Origin: VAZQ01 sp045811525
Lineage (GTDB): Bacteria; Pseudomonadota; Alphaproteobacteria; Rhizobiales; Xanthobacteraceae
Direction: 5' to 3'
Assembly: GCA_045811525.1 (NCBI GenBank)
Contig: JBJMTV010000015.1
Location: 62,001 to 126,000, forward strand
Length of the DNA: 64,000 bases
This document shows positions 37,202 through 46,102 of this stretch, piece after piece. Each line of letters starts with the position of its first letter. Positions within the stretch are counted from its first letter, which is position 1. Both the position numbers and the translations under genes were made by a program. The notes below the pieces were generated by a model that had not been told where the DNA came from, searched no databases, and worked only from the letters and a program-made list of their open reading frames with translations.

Positions 37202-39007
37202 ATGTCGCGGATCCGCATCGAAGCCCCCCCGGGGCTTCGTGCTGCTGTGCCCGGTTTGGCTGCTTTGGCGACTGTTCTCGTACTAGGGAGCGGAGCCGCG
37301 TCAGGCGCTCCTTACGCAGACATCGTCGTCGATGCCAATTCGGGCACCGTGCTGCACGCAACCAATCCCGACGCACTTCGCCATCCCGCGTCCCTGACCA
37401 AGATTATGACCCTCTATTTGCTCTTCGAGCAGCTGGAGGCCGGCAAGCTCAAGCTCGACAGCCCCCTTAAAGTGTCCGAAGCGGCTGCAAGCCAGTCACC
37501 GACCAAGCTCGGCCTGCGCTCCGGCTCCACCATCGCAGTCGAGGACGCTATCAAGGGGATCGTGACGCGTTCGGCCAATGACGCGGCGGTTGTCATTGGC
37601 GAGGCGGTTGCCGGCGATGAAGCAGAGTTCGCGAAGTTGATGACGCAAAAGGCGCACGCGCTCGGCATGTCTCGAACCACTTACAAGAATGCGTCAGGGC
37701 TGCCTGATGACGACCAGGTCACGACAGCCCGCGATCAAGCGTTGTTAGGCCGCACAATCCAAGAACGGTTTCCGCGTTACTACCGTTACTTCTCGACGCG
37801 CTCCTTCAGTTATCACGGGCAGTGGATCGGCAATCACAACCGTCTTCTTGGCCGAGTCGAAGGAGTCGATGGCATCAAAACGGGTTACACACGCGCCTCC
37901 GGTTTCAACCTGGTCACGTCCGTTCACCGCGGCAACCGCTACGTGGTCGCCGTCGTGTTGGGCGGTGCCAATGCCAGCAGTCGCGACGCACGGATGCGCG
38001 AGTTGATCAATCAGAAGATCGCCCTCGCCTCGTCGAGCCGAACCGCGACATCGGAGACGGCAAGCAGCAGACGCGAAGCTCCGGCTCTCGAGGAGCCGAA
38101 GCTTACCGCGGCGACGGACGAGAAAGCTGAAGTTAAGGGTACGAAGCAAAGGACGCAGAAGGCCGCCTTTGCGCTCGCCAGCGCGGCAAGCACACCGGCG
38201 CAAGTCGAGTCAGCCGCTGCCAGCCCCAGAGCCTCCGGAAAAACCGACAGCGGCACGCCAAGCTGGCGTCCAGCCCGGATCAGCAGTGCTGAGACAACGG
38301 CCAAAGCCCCGCCGGCGCTGCCCGCCGTGGTCACGGCGGATGTCGAGCAACTTCCTTCAACGGCGCTCGCGCTGGCCCCACCCCCCTCGGCCGAACCGAT
38401 TCGACCAGTGCTGGTGCGAACGGTGACCGTCCGCGTTGGACACGCGGCTGCGCAAGCCCAGGCCGTCGCGCCGAGGTCGACCGAGCCCGCGAAAGCGCCT
38501 CAACCGGCTGCTGTCGCGAACGTCCCGGTTTCGGCTCCGAGCCCTGCTGCGACTTTTGCTCCGAGTCGTGCCTCCACACCTGAGCGGGTGGCGGCAGCAG
38601 TGCTAGCGGCCCCGCTTCCTGCGCCAGCGAAGATTGCGGAAGGGCCTTCAGCTCTCGCGTTCGCACCAATGAAAGATGCCGCCACGTTTGCCACCCCGGC
38701 GCCCCCTCCTGCAGCAAGCAGGGGCGTGACCGCGCGCACGCCTGCGGCCCGCGCGCCCGGACGAAGCGGCTGGGTGATCCAGGTCGGCGCCTTTCCCGCC
38801 GAGCAGGAAGCCAAGCAGCGCCTCTCCACCGTGCAGAGCAAGGCATCGAAGGTGCTCTCTGGTGCCGATCCGTTTACCGAATCCGTGGATAAGGGAGGCA
38901 CGACTCTTTATCGCGCGCGCTTTGCCGGATTGGACAAGGATAAGGCCGAGGCTGCCTGCAAGTTTCTCAAGCGGGATGGTGTCGACTGCGTGACGATCAA
39001 AAACTAG
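37202..39007 (+). CDS. D-alanyl-D-alanine carboxypeptidase with SPOR domain (DacF-like)
   Basis: 601-residue penicillin-binding protein. It has an N-terminal signal (hydrophobic residues 16-36). The serine-peptidase domain spans about 36-280 with Ser64-x-x-Lys67 (SLTK), Ser124-Ala-Asn126 and Lys226-Thr-Gly228, all three penicillin-binding motifs. It is followed by an Ala/Pro/Ser-rich linker of about 230 residues and a SPOR domain from about 520, including VIQVGAFP, that binds denuded peptidoglycan at the septum. It trims the terminal D-Ala of pentapeptides. The C-terminus VDCVTIKN closes a full SPOR fold. The long linker is unusually rich in Ala and Pro. Confidence 0.93.
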   Translation: MSRIRIEAPPGLRAAVPGLAALATVLVLGSGAASGAPYADIVVDANSGTVLHATNPDALRHPASLTKIMTLYLLFEQLEAGKLKLDSPLKVSEAAASQSPTKLGLRSGSTIAVEDAIKGIVTRSANDAAVVIGEAVAGDEAEFAKLMTQKAHALGMSRTTYKNASGLPDDDQVTTARDQALLGRTIQERFPRYYRYFSTRSFSYHGQWIGNHNRLLGRVEGVDGIKTGYTRASGFNLVTSVHRGNRYVVAVVLGGANASSRDARMRELINQKIALASSSRTATSETASSRREAPALEEPKLTAATDEKAEVKGTKQRTQKAAFALASAASTPAQVESAAASPRASGKTDSGTPSWRPARISSAETTAKAPPALPAVVTADVEQLPSTALALAPPPSAEPIRPVLVRTVTVRVGHAAAQAQAVAPRSTEPAKAPQPAAVANVPVSAPSPAATFAPSRASTPERVAAAVLAAPLPAPAKIAEGPSALAFAPMKDAATFATPAPPPAASRGVTARTPAARAPGRSGWVIQVGAFPAEQEAKQRLSTVQSKASKVLSGADPFTESVDKGGTTLYRARFAGLDKDKAEAACKFLKRDGVDCVTIKN

Positions 39008-39086
39008 AAAGCGTTCAGCACGAACGCACACGAATGGGAGATCGCGTGGAACGGAGCCGCCAAAGTATCGCGTCGGGTAAAGGAGT

Positions 39087-39797
39087 TCAGCGATGGCGGC
39101 GCAGAAGAATGTCCTTGGCTTCGTTGACACGAGCCGCAAGGTACGTCGACCCCCCTTGGTCGGGATGCAGTTTCTTCATGAGCGCTCGGTGGGCGCGGCC
39201 GATCATCTGGGCACTCGCCCCCGGCTCCACGCCAAGGATCTGATAGGCCTCCTCCTCCGTCATTTTGCCGCTGGGCCACGCGGACCCAGTGGACCTCCCC
39301 GCTCCCGCATCAGCTTGCGCGTGTTCACGCCAGCTGGGCTGCCGGCGGTCCAGATACGCCATAAGTAAGGCTCGGCTCTCCTCGTCGATGTCGAGGAGGA
39401 AGCCGGTCAGTGTCGTCAGGTCGAGCGCGTCCAGCGTGGTCCCTTCATGCGGACCCGCTAGAATGTGCCCGCGCATGGCACCCGTGTCATGATCAAGCTC
39501 CATCTCAAGGAATGCGGAGCGCACGCGCGAAACTTGGCCTTGGCTCTTGCGGCTGCGGGCGGAAAAGCCCGGAATGCTCCATGGCAACCATCCGAGCAGG
39601 CTCAAGCCGGCAAGACCTATCGGAACGGCTATGTCCAGCCGGCCGCGCAAGCCGAGCGCGCCCGCAATCGCCAGTGCACCGACGCCACCCCCGGCCTTCA
39701 GGACCGCGGCGGCTTTCTGCGGCGGGACATGCGTGAAAACGTTAAGCGCATAGAGCGCGAGCGCCAACACGACCACACCCAGCAGCAGCATTGCCAT
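39087..39797 (-). CDS. Membrane-anchored J-domain protein
   Basis: 236-residue protein with hydrophobic segments at residues 1-22 and about 38-75, then a hydrophilic middle (LDALDLTTLTGFLLDIDEE). The C-terminal 65 residues form a J-domain: EEEAYQILGVEPGAS, then the HPD motif in LHPDQGGS, and VNEAKDILL. Such C-terminal J-domains are like Pam18/TIM14 or DjlA-like co-chaperones that stimulate Hsp70 at the membrane. The gene follows a VWA gene by two bases, indicating one transcript. No G/F or zinc region is present, so it is not DnaJ itself. Confidence 0.88.
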   Translation of the reverse strand: MAMLLLGVVVLALALYALNVFTHVPPQKAAAVLKAGGGVGALAIAGALGLRGRLDIAVPIGLAGLSLLGWLPWSIPGFSARSRKSQGQVSRVRSAFLEMELDHDTGAMRGHILAGPHEGTTLDALDLTTLTGFLLDIDEESRALLMAYLDRRQPSWREHAQADAGAGRSTGSAWPSGKMTEEEAYQILGVEPGASAQMIGRAHRALMKKLHPDQGGSTYLAARVNEAKDILLRRHR

Positions 39798-39799
39798 GG

Positions 39800-40528
39800 C
39801 TATCTCAGCTGCTCGATGAGCTTGATGGCGCTGCCCTTCTGGCGCTGCGACAGGTCCGCCAGAGCTCGCATCCCGCCCGCTGCGTAGGCAGCAGCGGCGC
39901 GCAACAGCTCGGCAAGCTGATGCGCGGCACCAGGATCAAAGCGGCAATAGGCGCCGCGCGTGAGCCGCGCGATTTCGCGAAAGGCGCGTTCCGCCACACC
40001 GTCGTCGCCCTCCTGAAACATGAAAGCCGGCACCCCGAGAAGGCCAAGCTCGCCAGCCGAGTGACAGAGATCGTCGAGCTTTTCCTCCATCGCATCTCCG
40101 ACGAAAACCAGCGCCTGCACCTTCAGATTGTGAGTCTCCCGTTTCGCATGGGCCAGAACCTTGCCAATCTGGGTGTGCCCACCTCGGCAATCGATCCGCT
40201 CCATGAGCGCGCCGAGACTCTCACCCTGCGAAACCCAACGCGAGGCACGGCACTCGCTCAAGCCACGGTAGTACACCAGCTGGATGCTCAGCCCTCCTGC
40301 AGCGGCGGCTTCACGGAACATGTCGGCCTGCAGCCGACAAGCTGTGTCCCACGTCGGCTGCCGGCTCATCGTGGCATCAAGGGCAAAAATGAGCCGGCCT
40401 TGTCCGACGTGCGCAGGCGCGAGGCCCCTTATTTTGCCGAGAAAGGCGTCGATCTCGGCGCGCGTGGAACCTTGAGCTGACGGAAGCTTACCGTCGGCCG
40501 GAATTGGTTGCTTACGATCGTTCACCAT
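39800..40528 (-). CDS. VWA domain protein, operon partner of membrane J-protein
   Basis: 242-residue cytosolic protein. The von Willebrand A fold is marked by LIFALDATMSRQ at about residue 47, giving the metal site D-x-T-x-S in place of D-x-S-x-S. A following GGLSIQLVYYRG strand and the VFVGDAMEE segment near residue 145, with a conserved Asp-Ala, finish the MIDAS site. No signal peptide or helix. It is transcribed with the membrane J-protein gene (two-base gap). Paired genes of this sort occur in Rhizobiales, but the function is unknown to me; chaperone-assisted assembly is inference. Confidence 0.82.
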   Translation of the reverse strand: MVNDRKQPIPADGKLPSAQGSTRAEIDAFLGKIRGLAPAHVGQGRLIFALDATMSRQPTWDTACRLQADMFREAAAAGGLSIQLVYYRGLSECRASRWVSQGESLGALMERIDCRGGHTQIGKVLAHAKRETHNLKVQALVFVGDAMEEKLDDLCHSAGELGLLGVPAFMFQEGDDGVAERAFREIARLTRGAYCRFDPGAAHQLAELLRAAAAYAAGGMRALADLSQRQKGSAIKLIEQLR

Positions 40529-40939
40529 AGCGCCGCGCTTGCGAGCGGACAGCCCGCGTGGAGTAAGGTGGCCACGTCAGTCGCACCGCGCAATGGCTTG
40601 TCCCGTCTTCGCCCCCGGCCAGACGATCGACGCTGGGTGAGCCTGACCTGATCTTCCGGACGCAGCACCGGGCGCGGCGCAAAGTCCATGGCGAATTCAG
40701 GTTCTAAGGGAGCGCGCCAGGGCGGGGGGCTCCGAAATGGAGGTGCTAGGCGAGTGGCCTTTCGATTGCGAAGTTCGTATCCAAGCCTGCCCAAGCCGTG
40801 AGGCGCTAGGAGTGCCGGCCAGTTAGTCGGGCGGGCCGCGGGAGTGGAAATGGGCAAGGCGCATTCATGACTACCGCGCGACGGAGTTCTGCGATCCGCT
40901 CCAGTGTCAAGAGCGCTTCGGCTCAGGCGGTTTAGTCCA
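40529..40939. other. Intergenic region between VWA gene and panC
   Basis: 410 bases, no confident gene. A minus-strand frame with an in-frame ATG at 40689 would encode 55 residues ending inside the VWA start, but it has Arg/Pro-rich GC-driven composition and a weak ribosome site. The region must hold the divergent promoters of panC and of the VWA-J-protein operon; I find no clear elements. Confidence 0.35.
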
Positions 40940-41791
40940 GTGGCTGGCCCCCGCATTGTGACAACCGTAGCAGCTCTGCGCCGCACCCTCGGCCGCTGGC
41001 GAGCCAATGGCGAGCGGGTGGCGCTCGTGCCGACGATGGGCGCGCTTCATTCTGGACATCTCGCGCTGGTGAGGGCGGCAGCACGGCGGGCACCGCGCGT
41101 GATCGTCTCCATCTTTGTGAATCCTGCCCAATTCGCTCCGCACGAAGACCTTGCCACTTATCCGCGAACTCTGGAGCGCGATGTCACCGCGCTGTCGGAG
41201 CTCAAGGTGGACTTGATCTGGGCGCCTTCCGCCAGTGAAATGTATCCGCCTTCTTTCGCCACTCGAATCGTGCCGGATGGTCCGGCAACAGCGGGCCTCG
41301 AAGACCGTTTTCGTCCTCAATTTTTCAGCGGCGTCGCCACTGTGGTTGGCAAGCTTCTGATCCAGACCTCGCCTGCCGCTGCCATGTTCGGCGAGAAGGA
41401 CTATCAACAATTGATGGTCGTGACCCGCCTCGCGCGCGACCTCGATCTCCACACCAGGATCGTGCCGGTTGCGACAGTGCGGGAGGCGGACGGGCTCGCG
41501 ATGTCCTCGCGCAATGTGTATCTCACACCGGCAGAGAGAGCGATCGCACCCAACCTCTATCGTACCCTCGAGCAATGCGCGCACCAGATTGTCTTGGGTC
41601 AAAGCATGACCGAGGTGCTCGAGAAAGCTGCCCGTGGGCTGGAAAGAGCCGGGTTTGCGCTTGACTACCTCGAAGCGCGGCACGCGCAAACGCTTGAGCC
41701 GATCAGCACGGCTGGAGAGGCGCCGATACGGCTGCTCGTGGCAGCGCGCCTTGGCAAGACTCGGCTCATCGACAATATTGCCATTGGTTAG
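40940..41791 (+). CDS. panC: Pantoate-beta-alanine ligase
   Basis: 283-residue enzyme that joins D-pantoate and beta-alanine with ATP in coenzyme A synthesis. Motifs are PTMGALHSGHLALV (HxGH nucleotide site), FVNPAQFAPHEDL, GEKDYQQL and DGLAMSSRN with the KMSKS-like MSSRN loop. Translational start: GTG 40940, preceded by AGGCGG; an earlier GTG at 40904 would add 12 residues. No panB gene is nearby. Confidence 0.95.
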   Translation: MAGPRIVTTVAALRRTLGRWRANGERVALVPTMGALHSGHLALVRAAARRAPRVIVSIFVNPAQFAPHEDLATYPRTLERDVTALSELKVDLIWAPSASEMYPPSFATRIVPDGPATAGLEDRFRPQFFSGVATVVGKLLIQTSPAAAMFGEKDYQQLMVVTRLARDLDLHTRIVPVATVREADGLAMSSRNVYLTPAERAIAPNLYRTLEQCAHQIVLGQSMTEVLEKAARGLERAGFALDYLEARHAQTLEPISTAGEAPIRLLVAARLGKTRLIDNIAIG

Positions 41792-41846
41792 CAGCGGCTG
41801 AGCTGGCGTTGCCGGCGCCTGGGCCTAGCCAACGCTCGCCTGCCAA

Positions 41847-42284
41847 TCACAGCAGACCCAGCTCGGAGAGCTCCCGGCGCATGGATTCGGGCATCTTGCG
41901 TGTGCCTGGGGCGGCGCGGTCAAGATCGGGCGGGCAGTCTTTCGTCTGGAGATAACGCCAGCCCTGGAAGGCGCGCCAAGGGCGCGGCTGCACCAAGGTG
42001 AGCTTCGGCTCCAGCACCAGGTAGCAGCGGCCGACTCCTTCCCTGTCGGTGAACGGACGGATCTCCAGCAACGGTTGGCGGCACATGAGCTCGCCCCGGA
42101 TCACCCAATACAGCGACCCGCCATCAATCAGCTCGTCTGCACGTTTCGGCACCATTCGGGTGCGGTGTAGGTGCTCCTGCTGTCGGCCACGCCTCTTCCG
42201 GTCCTTCAACTTTTGGCGGATCCAGTCCTCGAGATCCTGGATGGTATCGCAGCCGACGCAGAGCTTGATGAGGTGAAGGGACAC
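41847..42284 (-). CDS. DUF1489 family protein
   Basis: 145-residue cytosolic protein whose start reads SLHLIKLCVGC, then DTIQDLEDWI, the signature of the alphaproteobacterial DUF1489 (COG5458) family. The later TRMVPKRADEL, GSLYWVIRGELMCRQ, and LVLEPKL segments also match. Function is unknown. Relatives start just before SLHLIK, so the GTG at 42284 is preferred; an ATG at 42320 would add 12 residues. Convergent with panC. Confidence 0.88.
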   Translation of the reverse strand: MSLHLIKLCVGCDTIQDLEDWIRQKLKDRKRRGRQQEHLHRTRMVPKRADELIDGGSLYWVIRGELMCRQPLLEIRPFTDREGVGRCYLVLEPKLTLVQPRPWRAFQGWRYLQTKDCPPDLDRAAPGTRKMPESMRRELSELGLL

Positions 42285-42377
42285 GATACCTACGTTCTTT
42301 GCTGGGAGGCGTGACATCATAAGGAGCGGAGCTCCCGTTGCCAGGACGCCAGGCGGCTTATCCTCAGGGAGAATACG

Positions 42378-43295
42378 TCAGCGGGATGGGGGAGCCAGCT
42401 GTACGGGCGCGCCAGGCGCCGCTGCTGGCCTGCTCGAAGCCGCATTGGCCGGCTTGCGCGCCGTAGACGCCGCTGCTTCCGCTGTCGGCGCATGCGGCTC
42501 CACGCTCATGATGGAAACTGGCGGAATGGACGACGAGGACGGAAGGTAGTTTGGATCGCTGGCGATTTTGCCTCCGGACGAAGGCCCTTCAGCTTTCCCG
42601 GGAGTGAGCACCGGCTCTGCGGCAGCTGATGCGCGCGTAGGTGAGCTCGACCAGCGCGCGATGTGGATTCTTATTCGCTCTTCAAACGCGCGTTCGGTGA
42701 GGTTGGTACGGATCTTCGTAGAGTCCTCAAGCAGCAAATAGGCGGAGCAGCGCTCGGCCGTGCATCCGTAACGCCCGGCGAGCACGTGCGCGACCAGTCC
42801 ATAGCGGTCCGCTTCGAGCGCACGCCGCAGGGGAGCGATAGCGCTGCTGGTGCCGCGATCAGCGTGCTCGTGGTCTTGCGCTAGCAATGCAAGCTGCGCG
42901 GCAACATAGGCAATGGCAGCGGCACTCGTGTCAGGGGAGGCAAAAAGTGCACGCTCGCATGCCTGTTCGACAGCATCACCGGCTATCGCGTCAAGACAGG
43001 CAAGGGGCGAGCCGGGCATGAGCGCCCGACTGGTGAGCTCGAAGCTGCGAGATTCCAATGCCCTACGTTCGGCCGCGCGATCCTGGCCGGCCAACTGCTC
43101 CAGCCAAGCCCATGCAGCCAAGGCCAGAAGAACTGCGACTGCCGCCGGCAACGCCGCTTTGCGGGGATCGAGGTGTCCCCGCAGCACTGCAAGGCCGCAA
43201 ATTACCAGCGCGAAGGCGGCCGAGATGGCCGTCCATGAACCTGGTGCCCAAACCCCGATCGCCTCAATCGCTGGTTCGCCAACGCGCTCGAACAT
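42378..43295 (-). CDS. Membrane-anchored hypothetical protein with Pro/Ser/Ala tail
   Basis: 305-residue protein. Two hydrophobic helices lie at about residues 15-35 and 45-65 and are followed by a hydrophilic helical region with four cysteines (including ACLD, ACER and CTAERCSAY). The C-terminal 90 residues are low-complexity Pro/Ser/Ala/Thr. The start ATG 43295 follows GGGGCG-rich sequence; a longer frame to 43385 has a basic N-terminus. No family recognised. Confidence 0.6.
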   Translation of the reverse strand: MFERVGEPAIEAIGVWAPGSWTAISAAFALVICGLAVLRGHLDPRKAALPAAVAVLLALAAWAWLEQLAGQDRAAERRALESRSFELTSRALMPGSPLACLDAIAGDAVEQACERALFASPDTSAAAIAYVAAQLALLAQDHEHADRGTSSAIAPLRRALEADRYGLVAHVLAGRYGCTAERCSAYLLLEDSTKIRTNLTERAFEERIRIHIARWSSSPTRASAAAEPVLTPGKAEGPSSGGKIASDPNYLPSSSSIPPVSIMSVEPHAPTAEAAASTARKPANAASSRPAAAPGAPVQLAPPSR

Positions 43296-43436
43296 GACCC
43301 ACGCCCCGCCGCCGTATGGCCCACGGCGCGCGCCACGGACCTTCCCTTTGGTCGGCATCACTGTCGACCTGGATTTCTCCGGCAACGATCGCGGAGCGGA
43401 TCACACGCTCATGTCGAGAAAGAGGCTGGGAAAGGC

Positions 43437-43634
43437 TCAGGAGGAGTATTCAAGTTGGCTTTCGCGGACAACGCGCTCGAACGATTCCTTCGCATTCTTG
43501 ATGCGGTATTGATAGTCGGCCCCATCCGATGGCAGCAACTTGACGACTTCGTAAGTGCTGTTGCGGACCATGTGGCCGATTGGGCGGGATGTGAAGTAGA
43601 CGTTTTGGCCGATTTGGAACTTGTGTTCTTTCAA
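43437..43634 (-). CDS. Small conserved hypothetical protein
   Basis: 65-residue basic protein starting at TTG 43634, with GAGGAG seven bases upstream. The sequence KEHKFQIGQNVYFTS is followed by YEVVKLLPSDGADYQYRIK and RVVRESQLE. It is all beta-like, with the look of a short SH3/KOW-type fold, and I recall it as a family scattered in Rhizobiales. Function is unknown. A GTG at 43649 would include the ribosome site itself, so it is less likely. Confidence 0.65.
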   Translation of the reverse strand: MKEHKFQIGQNVYFTSRPIGHMVRNSTYEVVKLLPSDGADYQYRIKNAKESFERVVRESQLEYSS

Positions 43635-43962
43635 CGCAGTTCTCCTCACTCCATCGACGTGGACCCGCTGCTGCGAGCGGCGTTTCCTCCCCTTTTCCCC
43701 GCGCCACTATAGCAGGCAAATTTTCGACTGCCGCAAAAAATCCGTCTTTTGGCGCTTCCGCACGTAAACGCCAGCTAATCAGCTATTCGGATGATTACAC
43801 AATATCTTACAATACATAATTGAACTGACTTTGCAGCGTACGTGCGGCAACATGGCCGCTATGTCGGGGACGACGCACCCGCACCGGCGCGAATTGCGGG
43901 CGACGGAACACACTGACGCCCTGTTCTCGGCTTACCGCCAGCGTCCTACGGCGGAGGTTGGC
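43635..43962. other. AT-rich divergent intergenic region
   Basis: 328 bases, more AT-rich than the neighbourhood (notably 43760-43840). Probably holds promoters for the small gene to the left and the small membrane protein to the right. The plus strand has an open frame from 43831 with low-quality sequence. No convincing operator found. Confidence 0.35.
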
Positions 43963-44139
43963 ATGCGTTTTTTGTTCGGGCTGATTGTCGGCTGCGGCCT
44001 CACAGTTGGAGGGGCCTATATTGCGGACCAGAGTTCCGGGCTCGGCGCGAAGCCCATGGTGAACTGGGATGTCGTGGCTCGCAACGTCGACAACGTCACC
44101 ACGCTCGCCAAGGAAAGCTGGCGCAAAATCGCTGGGTGA
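43963..44139 (+). CDS. Small single-helix membrane protein
   Basis: 58-residue protein with one N-terminal hydrophobic segment (FLFGLIVGCGLTVGGAYIA, about residues 3-21) and a short soluble part with VNWDVVARN. The ATG at 43963 follows GGAGG at seven bases. The longer frame to 43831 lacks support. Function unknown; the type is common upstream of membrane-transport genes, but here its strand is opposite to the ABC operon. Confidence 0.6.
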   Translation: MRFLFGLIVGCGLTVGGAYIADQSSGLGAKPMVNWDVVARNVDNVTTLAKESWRKIAG

Positions 44140-44202
44140 GTATCCCTGGGTCGGTCCCGAAGCCGTAAGAGTTCGCGCCTGATCGTCAGGGAAAACTATG
44201 GG

Positions 44203-45165
44203 CTAGGCCCGGACCTCCTGACGCTGGAATACGATGTAGCTCGCGACAAAGAGCAGGATCGAGCCAGCCACCAGGCCAACGATCTGGGGCCAGACGATCA
44301 ATACGCTTTGCAGGAGCGGTATAGGGGCACCAGGAACGGCGCCCCTCTCGATCATCATCAGCCCAAGCTTGGCCAGCATGGATTGCTGTGATGATCGGAC
44401 CGATGGATCGAGGACGATTGCAACAATCTCATTGTAGAGAACGACTGGCGAAAGCCGCGCGAAGGCCTGCTGCGTCTCCAACATCGAAAGTGGATCGTTG
44501 GGAGTGGTGAGCGCATTGGCAAAGGTCGGCGAGAAGAGTGGCCATAGGAAGGTTACAAAAAGCCAGACCCCGAGCGCGACCACCGCAGCCGTCGCAGGGG
44601 AGCGGAAGACAACTGAGCACAGCAGCGCAAGAGCGAACCAGAACCCTCCGTAGGCGATGGTAACGCCGAGCAGAACGAGGGCACGGGCCATTTCCTCCGA
44701 GTTAGGCGGGATGCCTAGGCCCAGGAGTCCAAGCCCAAGCACAAGCAGCCACAGCACGATGAAGGTGATGGCCAAGGTAAACAATCCGGCCACAAACTTC
44801 CCGAACAGCAAAGCGTCCCGATAGATCGGCTGCGAGAGGATGCGCGAAAGGGTGCGGCGGTTGTGCTCGCCGTTGACGGCATCGAACCCTAGCCCAATCG
44901 CAAACAGCGGAACCAGCAGAGCCGAGAGAAGATCGGGCAAAGTGAGTGGCGTGCTGCGGGTGAACAAGAGTAGGAACGTGAACGGGTATTCCCCGACCTC
45001 GCTGACCGCGTCCCTAATGGGGCCGAGACCGAAGCTGACCACGCCGACGGCCACAGCCGCGACAACGGCGACCAGAACCACGACGAGAACGCTGCTGAAA
45101 TGATCAGCAATCTCTTTCAGAGTCACGACGCCGAATCCGTGCAGAGCCGAGCCTTCACGTCGCAT
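44203..45165 (-). CDS. ABC-2 type permease of the NEW3-linked transporter
   Basis: 320-residue membrane protein, about six helices, beginning GVVTLKEIADHFSS, the usual cytoplasmic start of ABC-2 or NosY-like permeases, followed by a large loop with GEHNRRTLSRILSQPIYRDALLFGKFVAG, the coupling part that contacts the ATPase. The gene overlaps the ATPase gene by 11 bases. AGGAG lies before ATG 45165. It carries an unknown cargo outward or acts on lipoproteins or copper like NosDFY. Confidence 0.88.
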   Translation of the reverse strand: MRREGSALHGFGVVTLKEIADHFSSVLVVVLVAVVAAVAVGVVSFGLGPIRDAVSEVGEYPFTFLLLFTRSTPLTLPDLLSALLVPLFAIGLGFDAVNGEHNRRTLSRILSQPIYRDALLFGKFVAGLFTLAITFIVLWLLVLGLGLLGLGIPPNSEEMARALVLLGVTIAYGGFWFALALLCSVVFRSPATAAVVALGVWLFVTFLWPLFSPTFANALTTPNDPLSMLETQQAFARLSPVVLYNEIVAIVLDPSVRSSQQSMLAKLGLMMIERGAVPGAPIPLLQSVLIVWPQIVGLVAGSILLFVASYIVFQRQEVRA

Positions 45166-46102
45166 GGCGCTCTCCTGCGTGTGTCTCGAAGTAGCGGGTG
45201 TAGATGGCCTCGAGACTGGGCTCCTCGACTGAGAGGCGCAACAAGCGGCCCCCGCCGGCCACGGCAGCGCTTGCCGCTTCCGGCCTAACATCATGGTCCG
45301 AGGAAAGGCGCCATCGATTGGGGCCCACCGGCGCGACTTCTTGTACACCCGGCACCGCTGCCAGCCTGTCGGCAATGCCCTGCCCTTCAGCTTCCACTTC
45401 TACATGGAAGCCGCCGCCCAGGACCTCGCGGCCGAGCTCGGGCACAGTGCCAATCAGCGCAATATTGCCCTGGTTGAACAGGGCAACGCGGTCACAGACA
45501 CTCTGCACGCGCTCCAACAGATGCGATGACAGGAGCACGCTCACACCGCGGTGCTTGAGGTCGCGGATGACGTTGAGCAGCTCGACCGTCGCCTGCGGAT
45601 CAAGGCCGGAGGTCGGCTCGTCGAGAATAGCGATCTGCGCTTCCTTCATCAGAATTTCGGCGAGACCCAGGCGCTGGCGCATGCCGCGCGAGAAGGTGCT
45701 CACGCGTCTGTCAGCCACATCGGTCAGCCCGACATGTCCGATGGCATCTTCAATTCTGCTTTCCCGCTCGGTGCGGTCAAAACCCATCAGACGCGCGGTG
45801 TAGCGCAGGTTTTCGGCGGCTGTGAGATTGTCGTAGAAGCCAACCTGATCGGGCATGTAGCCGACGTGCCGCTTCACCTGCAGCGGCTCGCGGGCTGGAT
45901 CGTGCCCGAGCACACGAGCTTGGCCCGCCGAGATATCCGTGAGGCCAAGCAGCATGAGGATCGTCGTGGTCTTCCCGGCACCGTTGGGACCGAGGAGCCC
46001 GAAGATTTCCCCGCGCGCTACGACAAAGGAGATACCGTTTACGACCGTCACACCGTCGTAGCGCTTGGTGAGACCGCTGACCTCGATGACGTTCTCACTC
46101 AT
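45155..46102 (-). CDS. ABC transporter ATP-binding protein of the NEW3-linked transporter
   Basis: 315-residue ATPase. Walker A GPNGAGKTT (about residue 42), signature FSRGMRQRLGLAE (S-R-G-M in place of LSGGQ, as usual in the NosF/CcmA group), Walker B AILDEPTSGLD, and H-loop SSHLL. After the core, about 75 residues form a regulatory C-terminal domain. Overlaps the NEW3-protein gene by four bases and the permease gene by 11, so the three are translated together. Confidence 0.93.
   Translation of the reverse strand: MSENVIEVSGLTKRYDGVTVVNGISFVVARGEIFGLLGPNGAGKTTTILMLLGLTDISAGQARVLGHDPAREPLQVKRHVGYMPDQVGFYDNLTAAENLRYTARLMGFDRTERESRIEDAIGHVGLTDVADRRVSTFSRGMRQRLGLAEILMKEAQIAILDEPTSGLDPQATVELLNVIRDLKHRGVSVLLSSHLLERVQSVCDRVALFNQGNIALIGTVPELGREVLGGGFHVEVEAEGQGIADRLAAVPGVQEVAPVGPNRWRLSSDHDVRPEAASAAVAGGGRLLRLSVEEPSLEAIYTRYFETHAGERHAT

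Noticed and set aside
40522..40689. Possible 55-residue gene overlapping the start of the VWA gene
   Set aside because: Arg/Pro-rich composition, weak start context and overlap with the VWA start; no conserved features.
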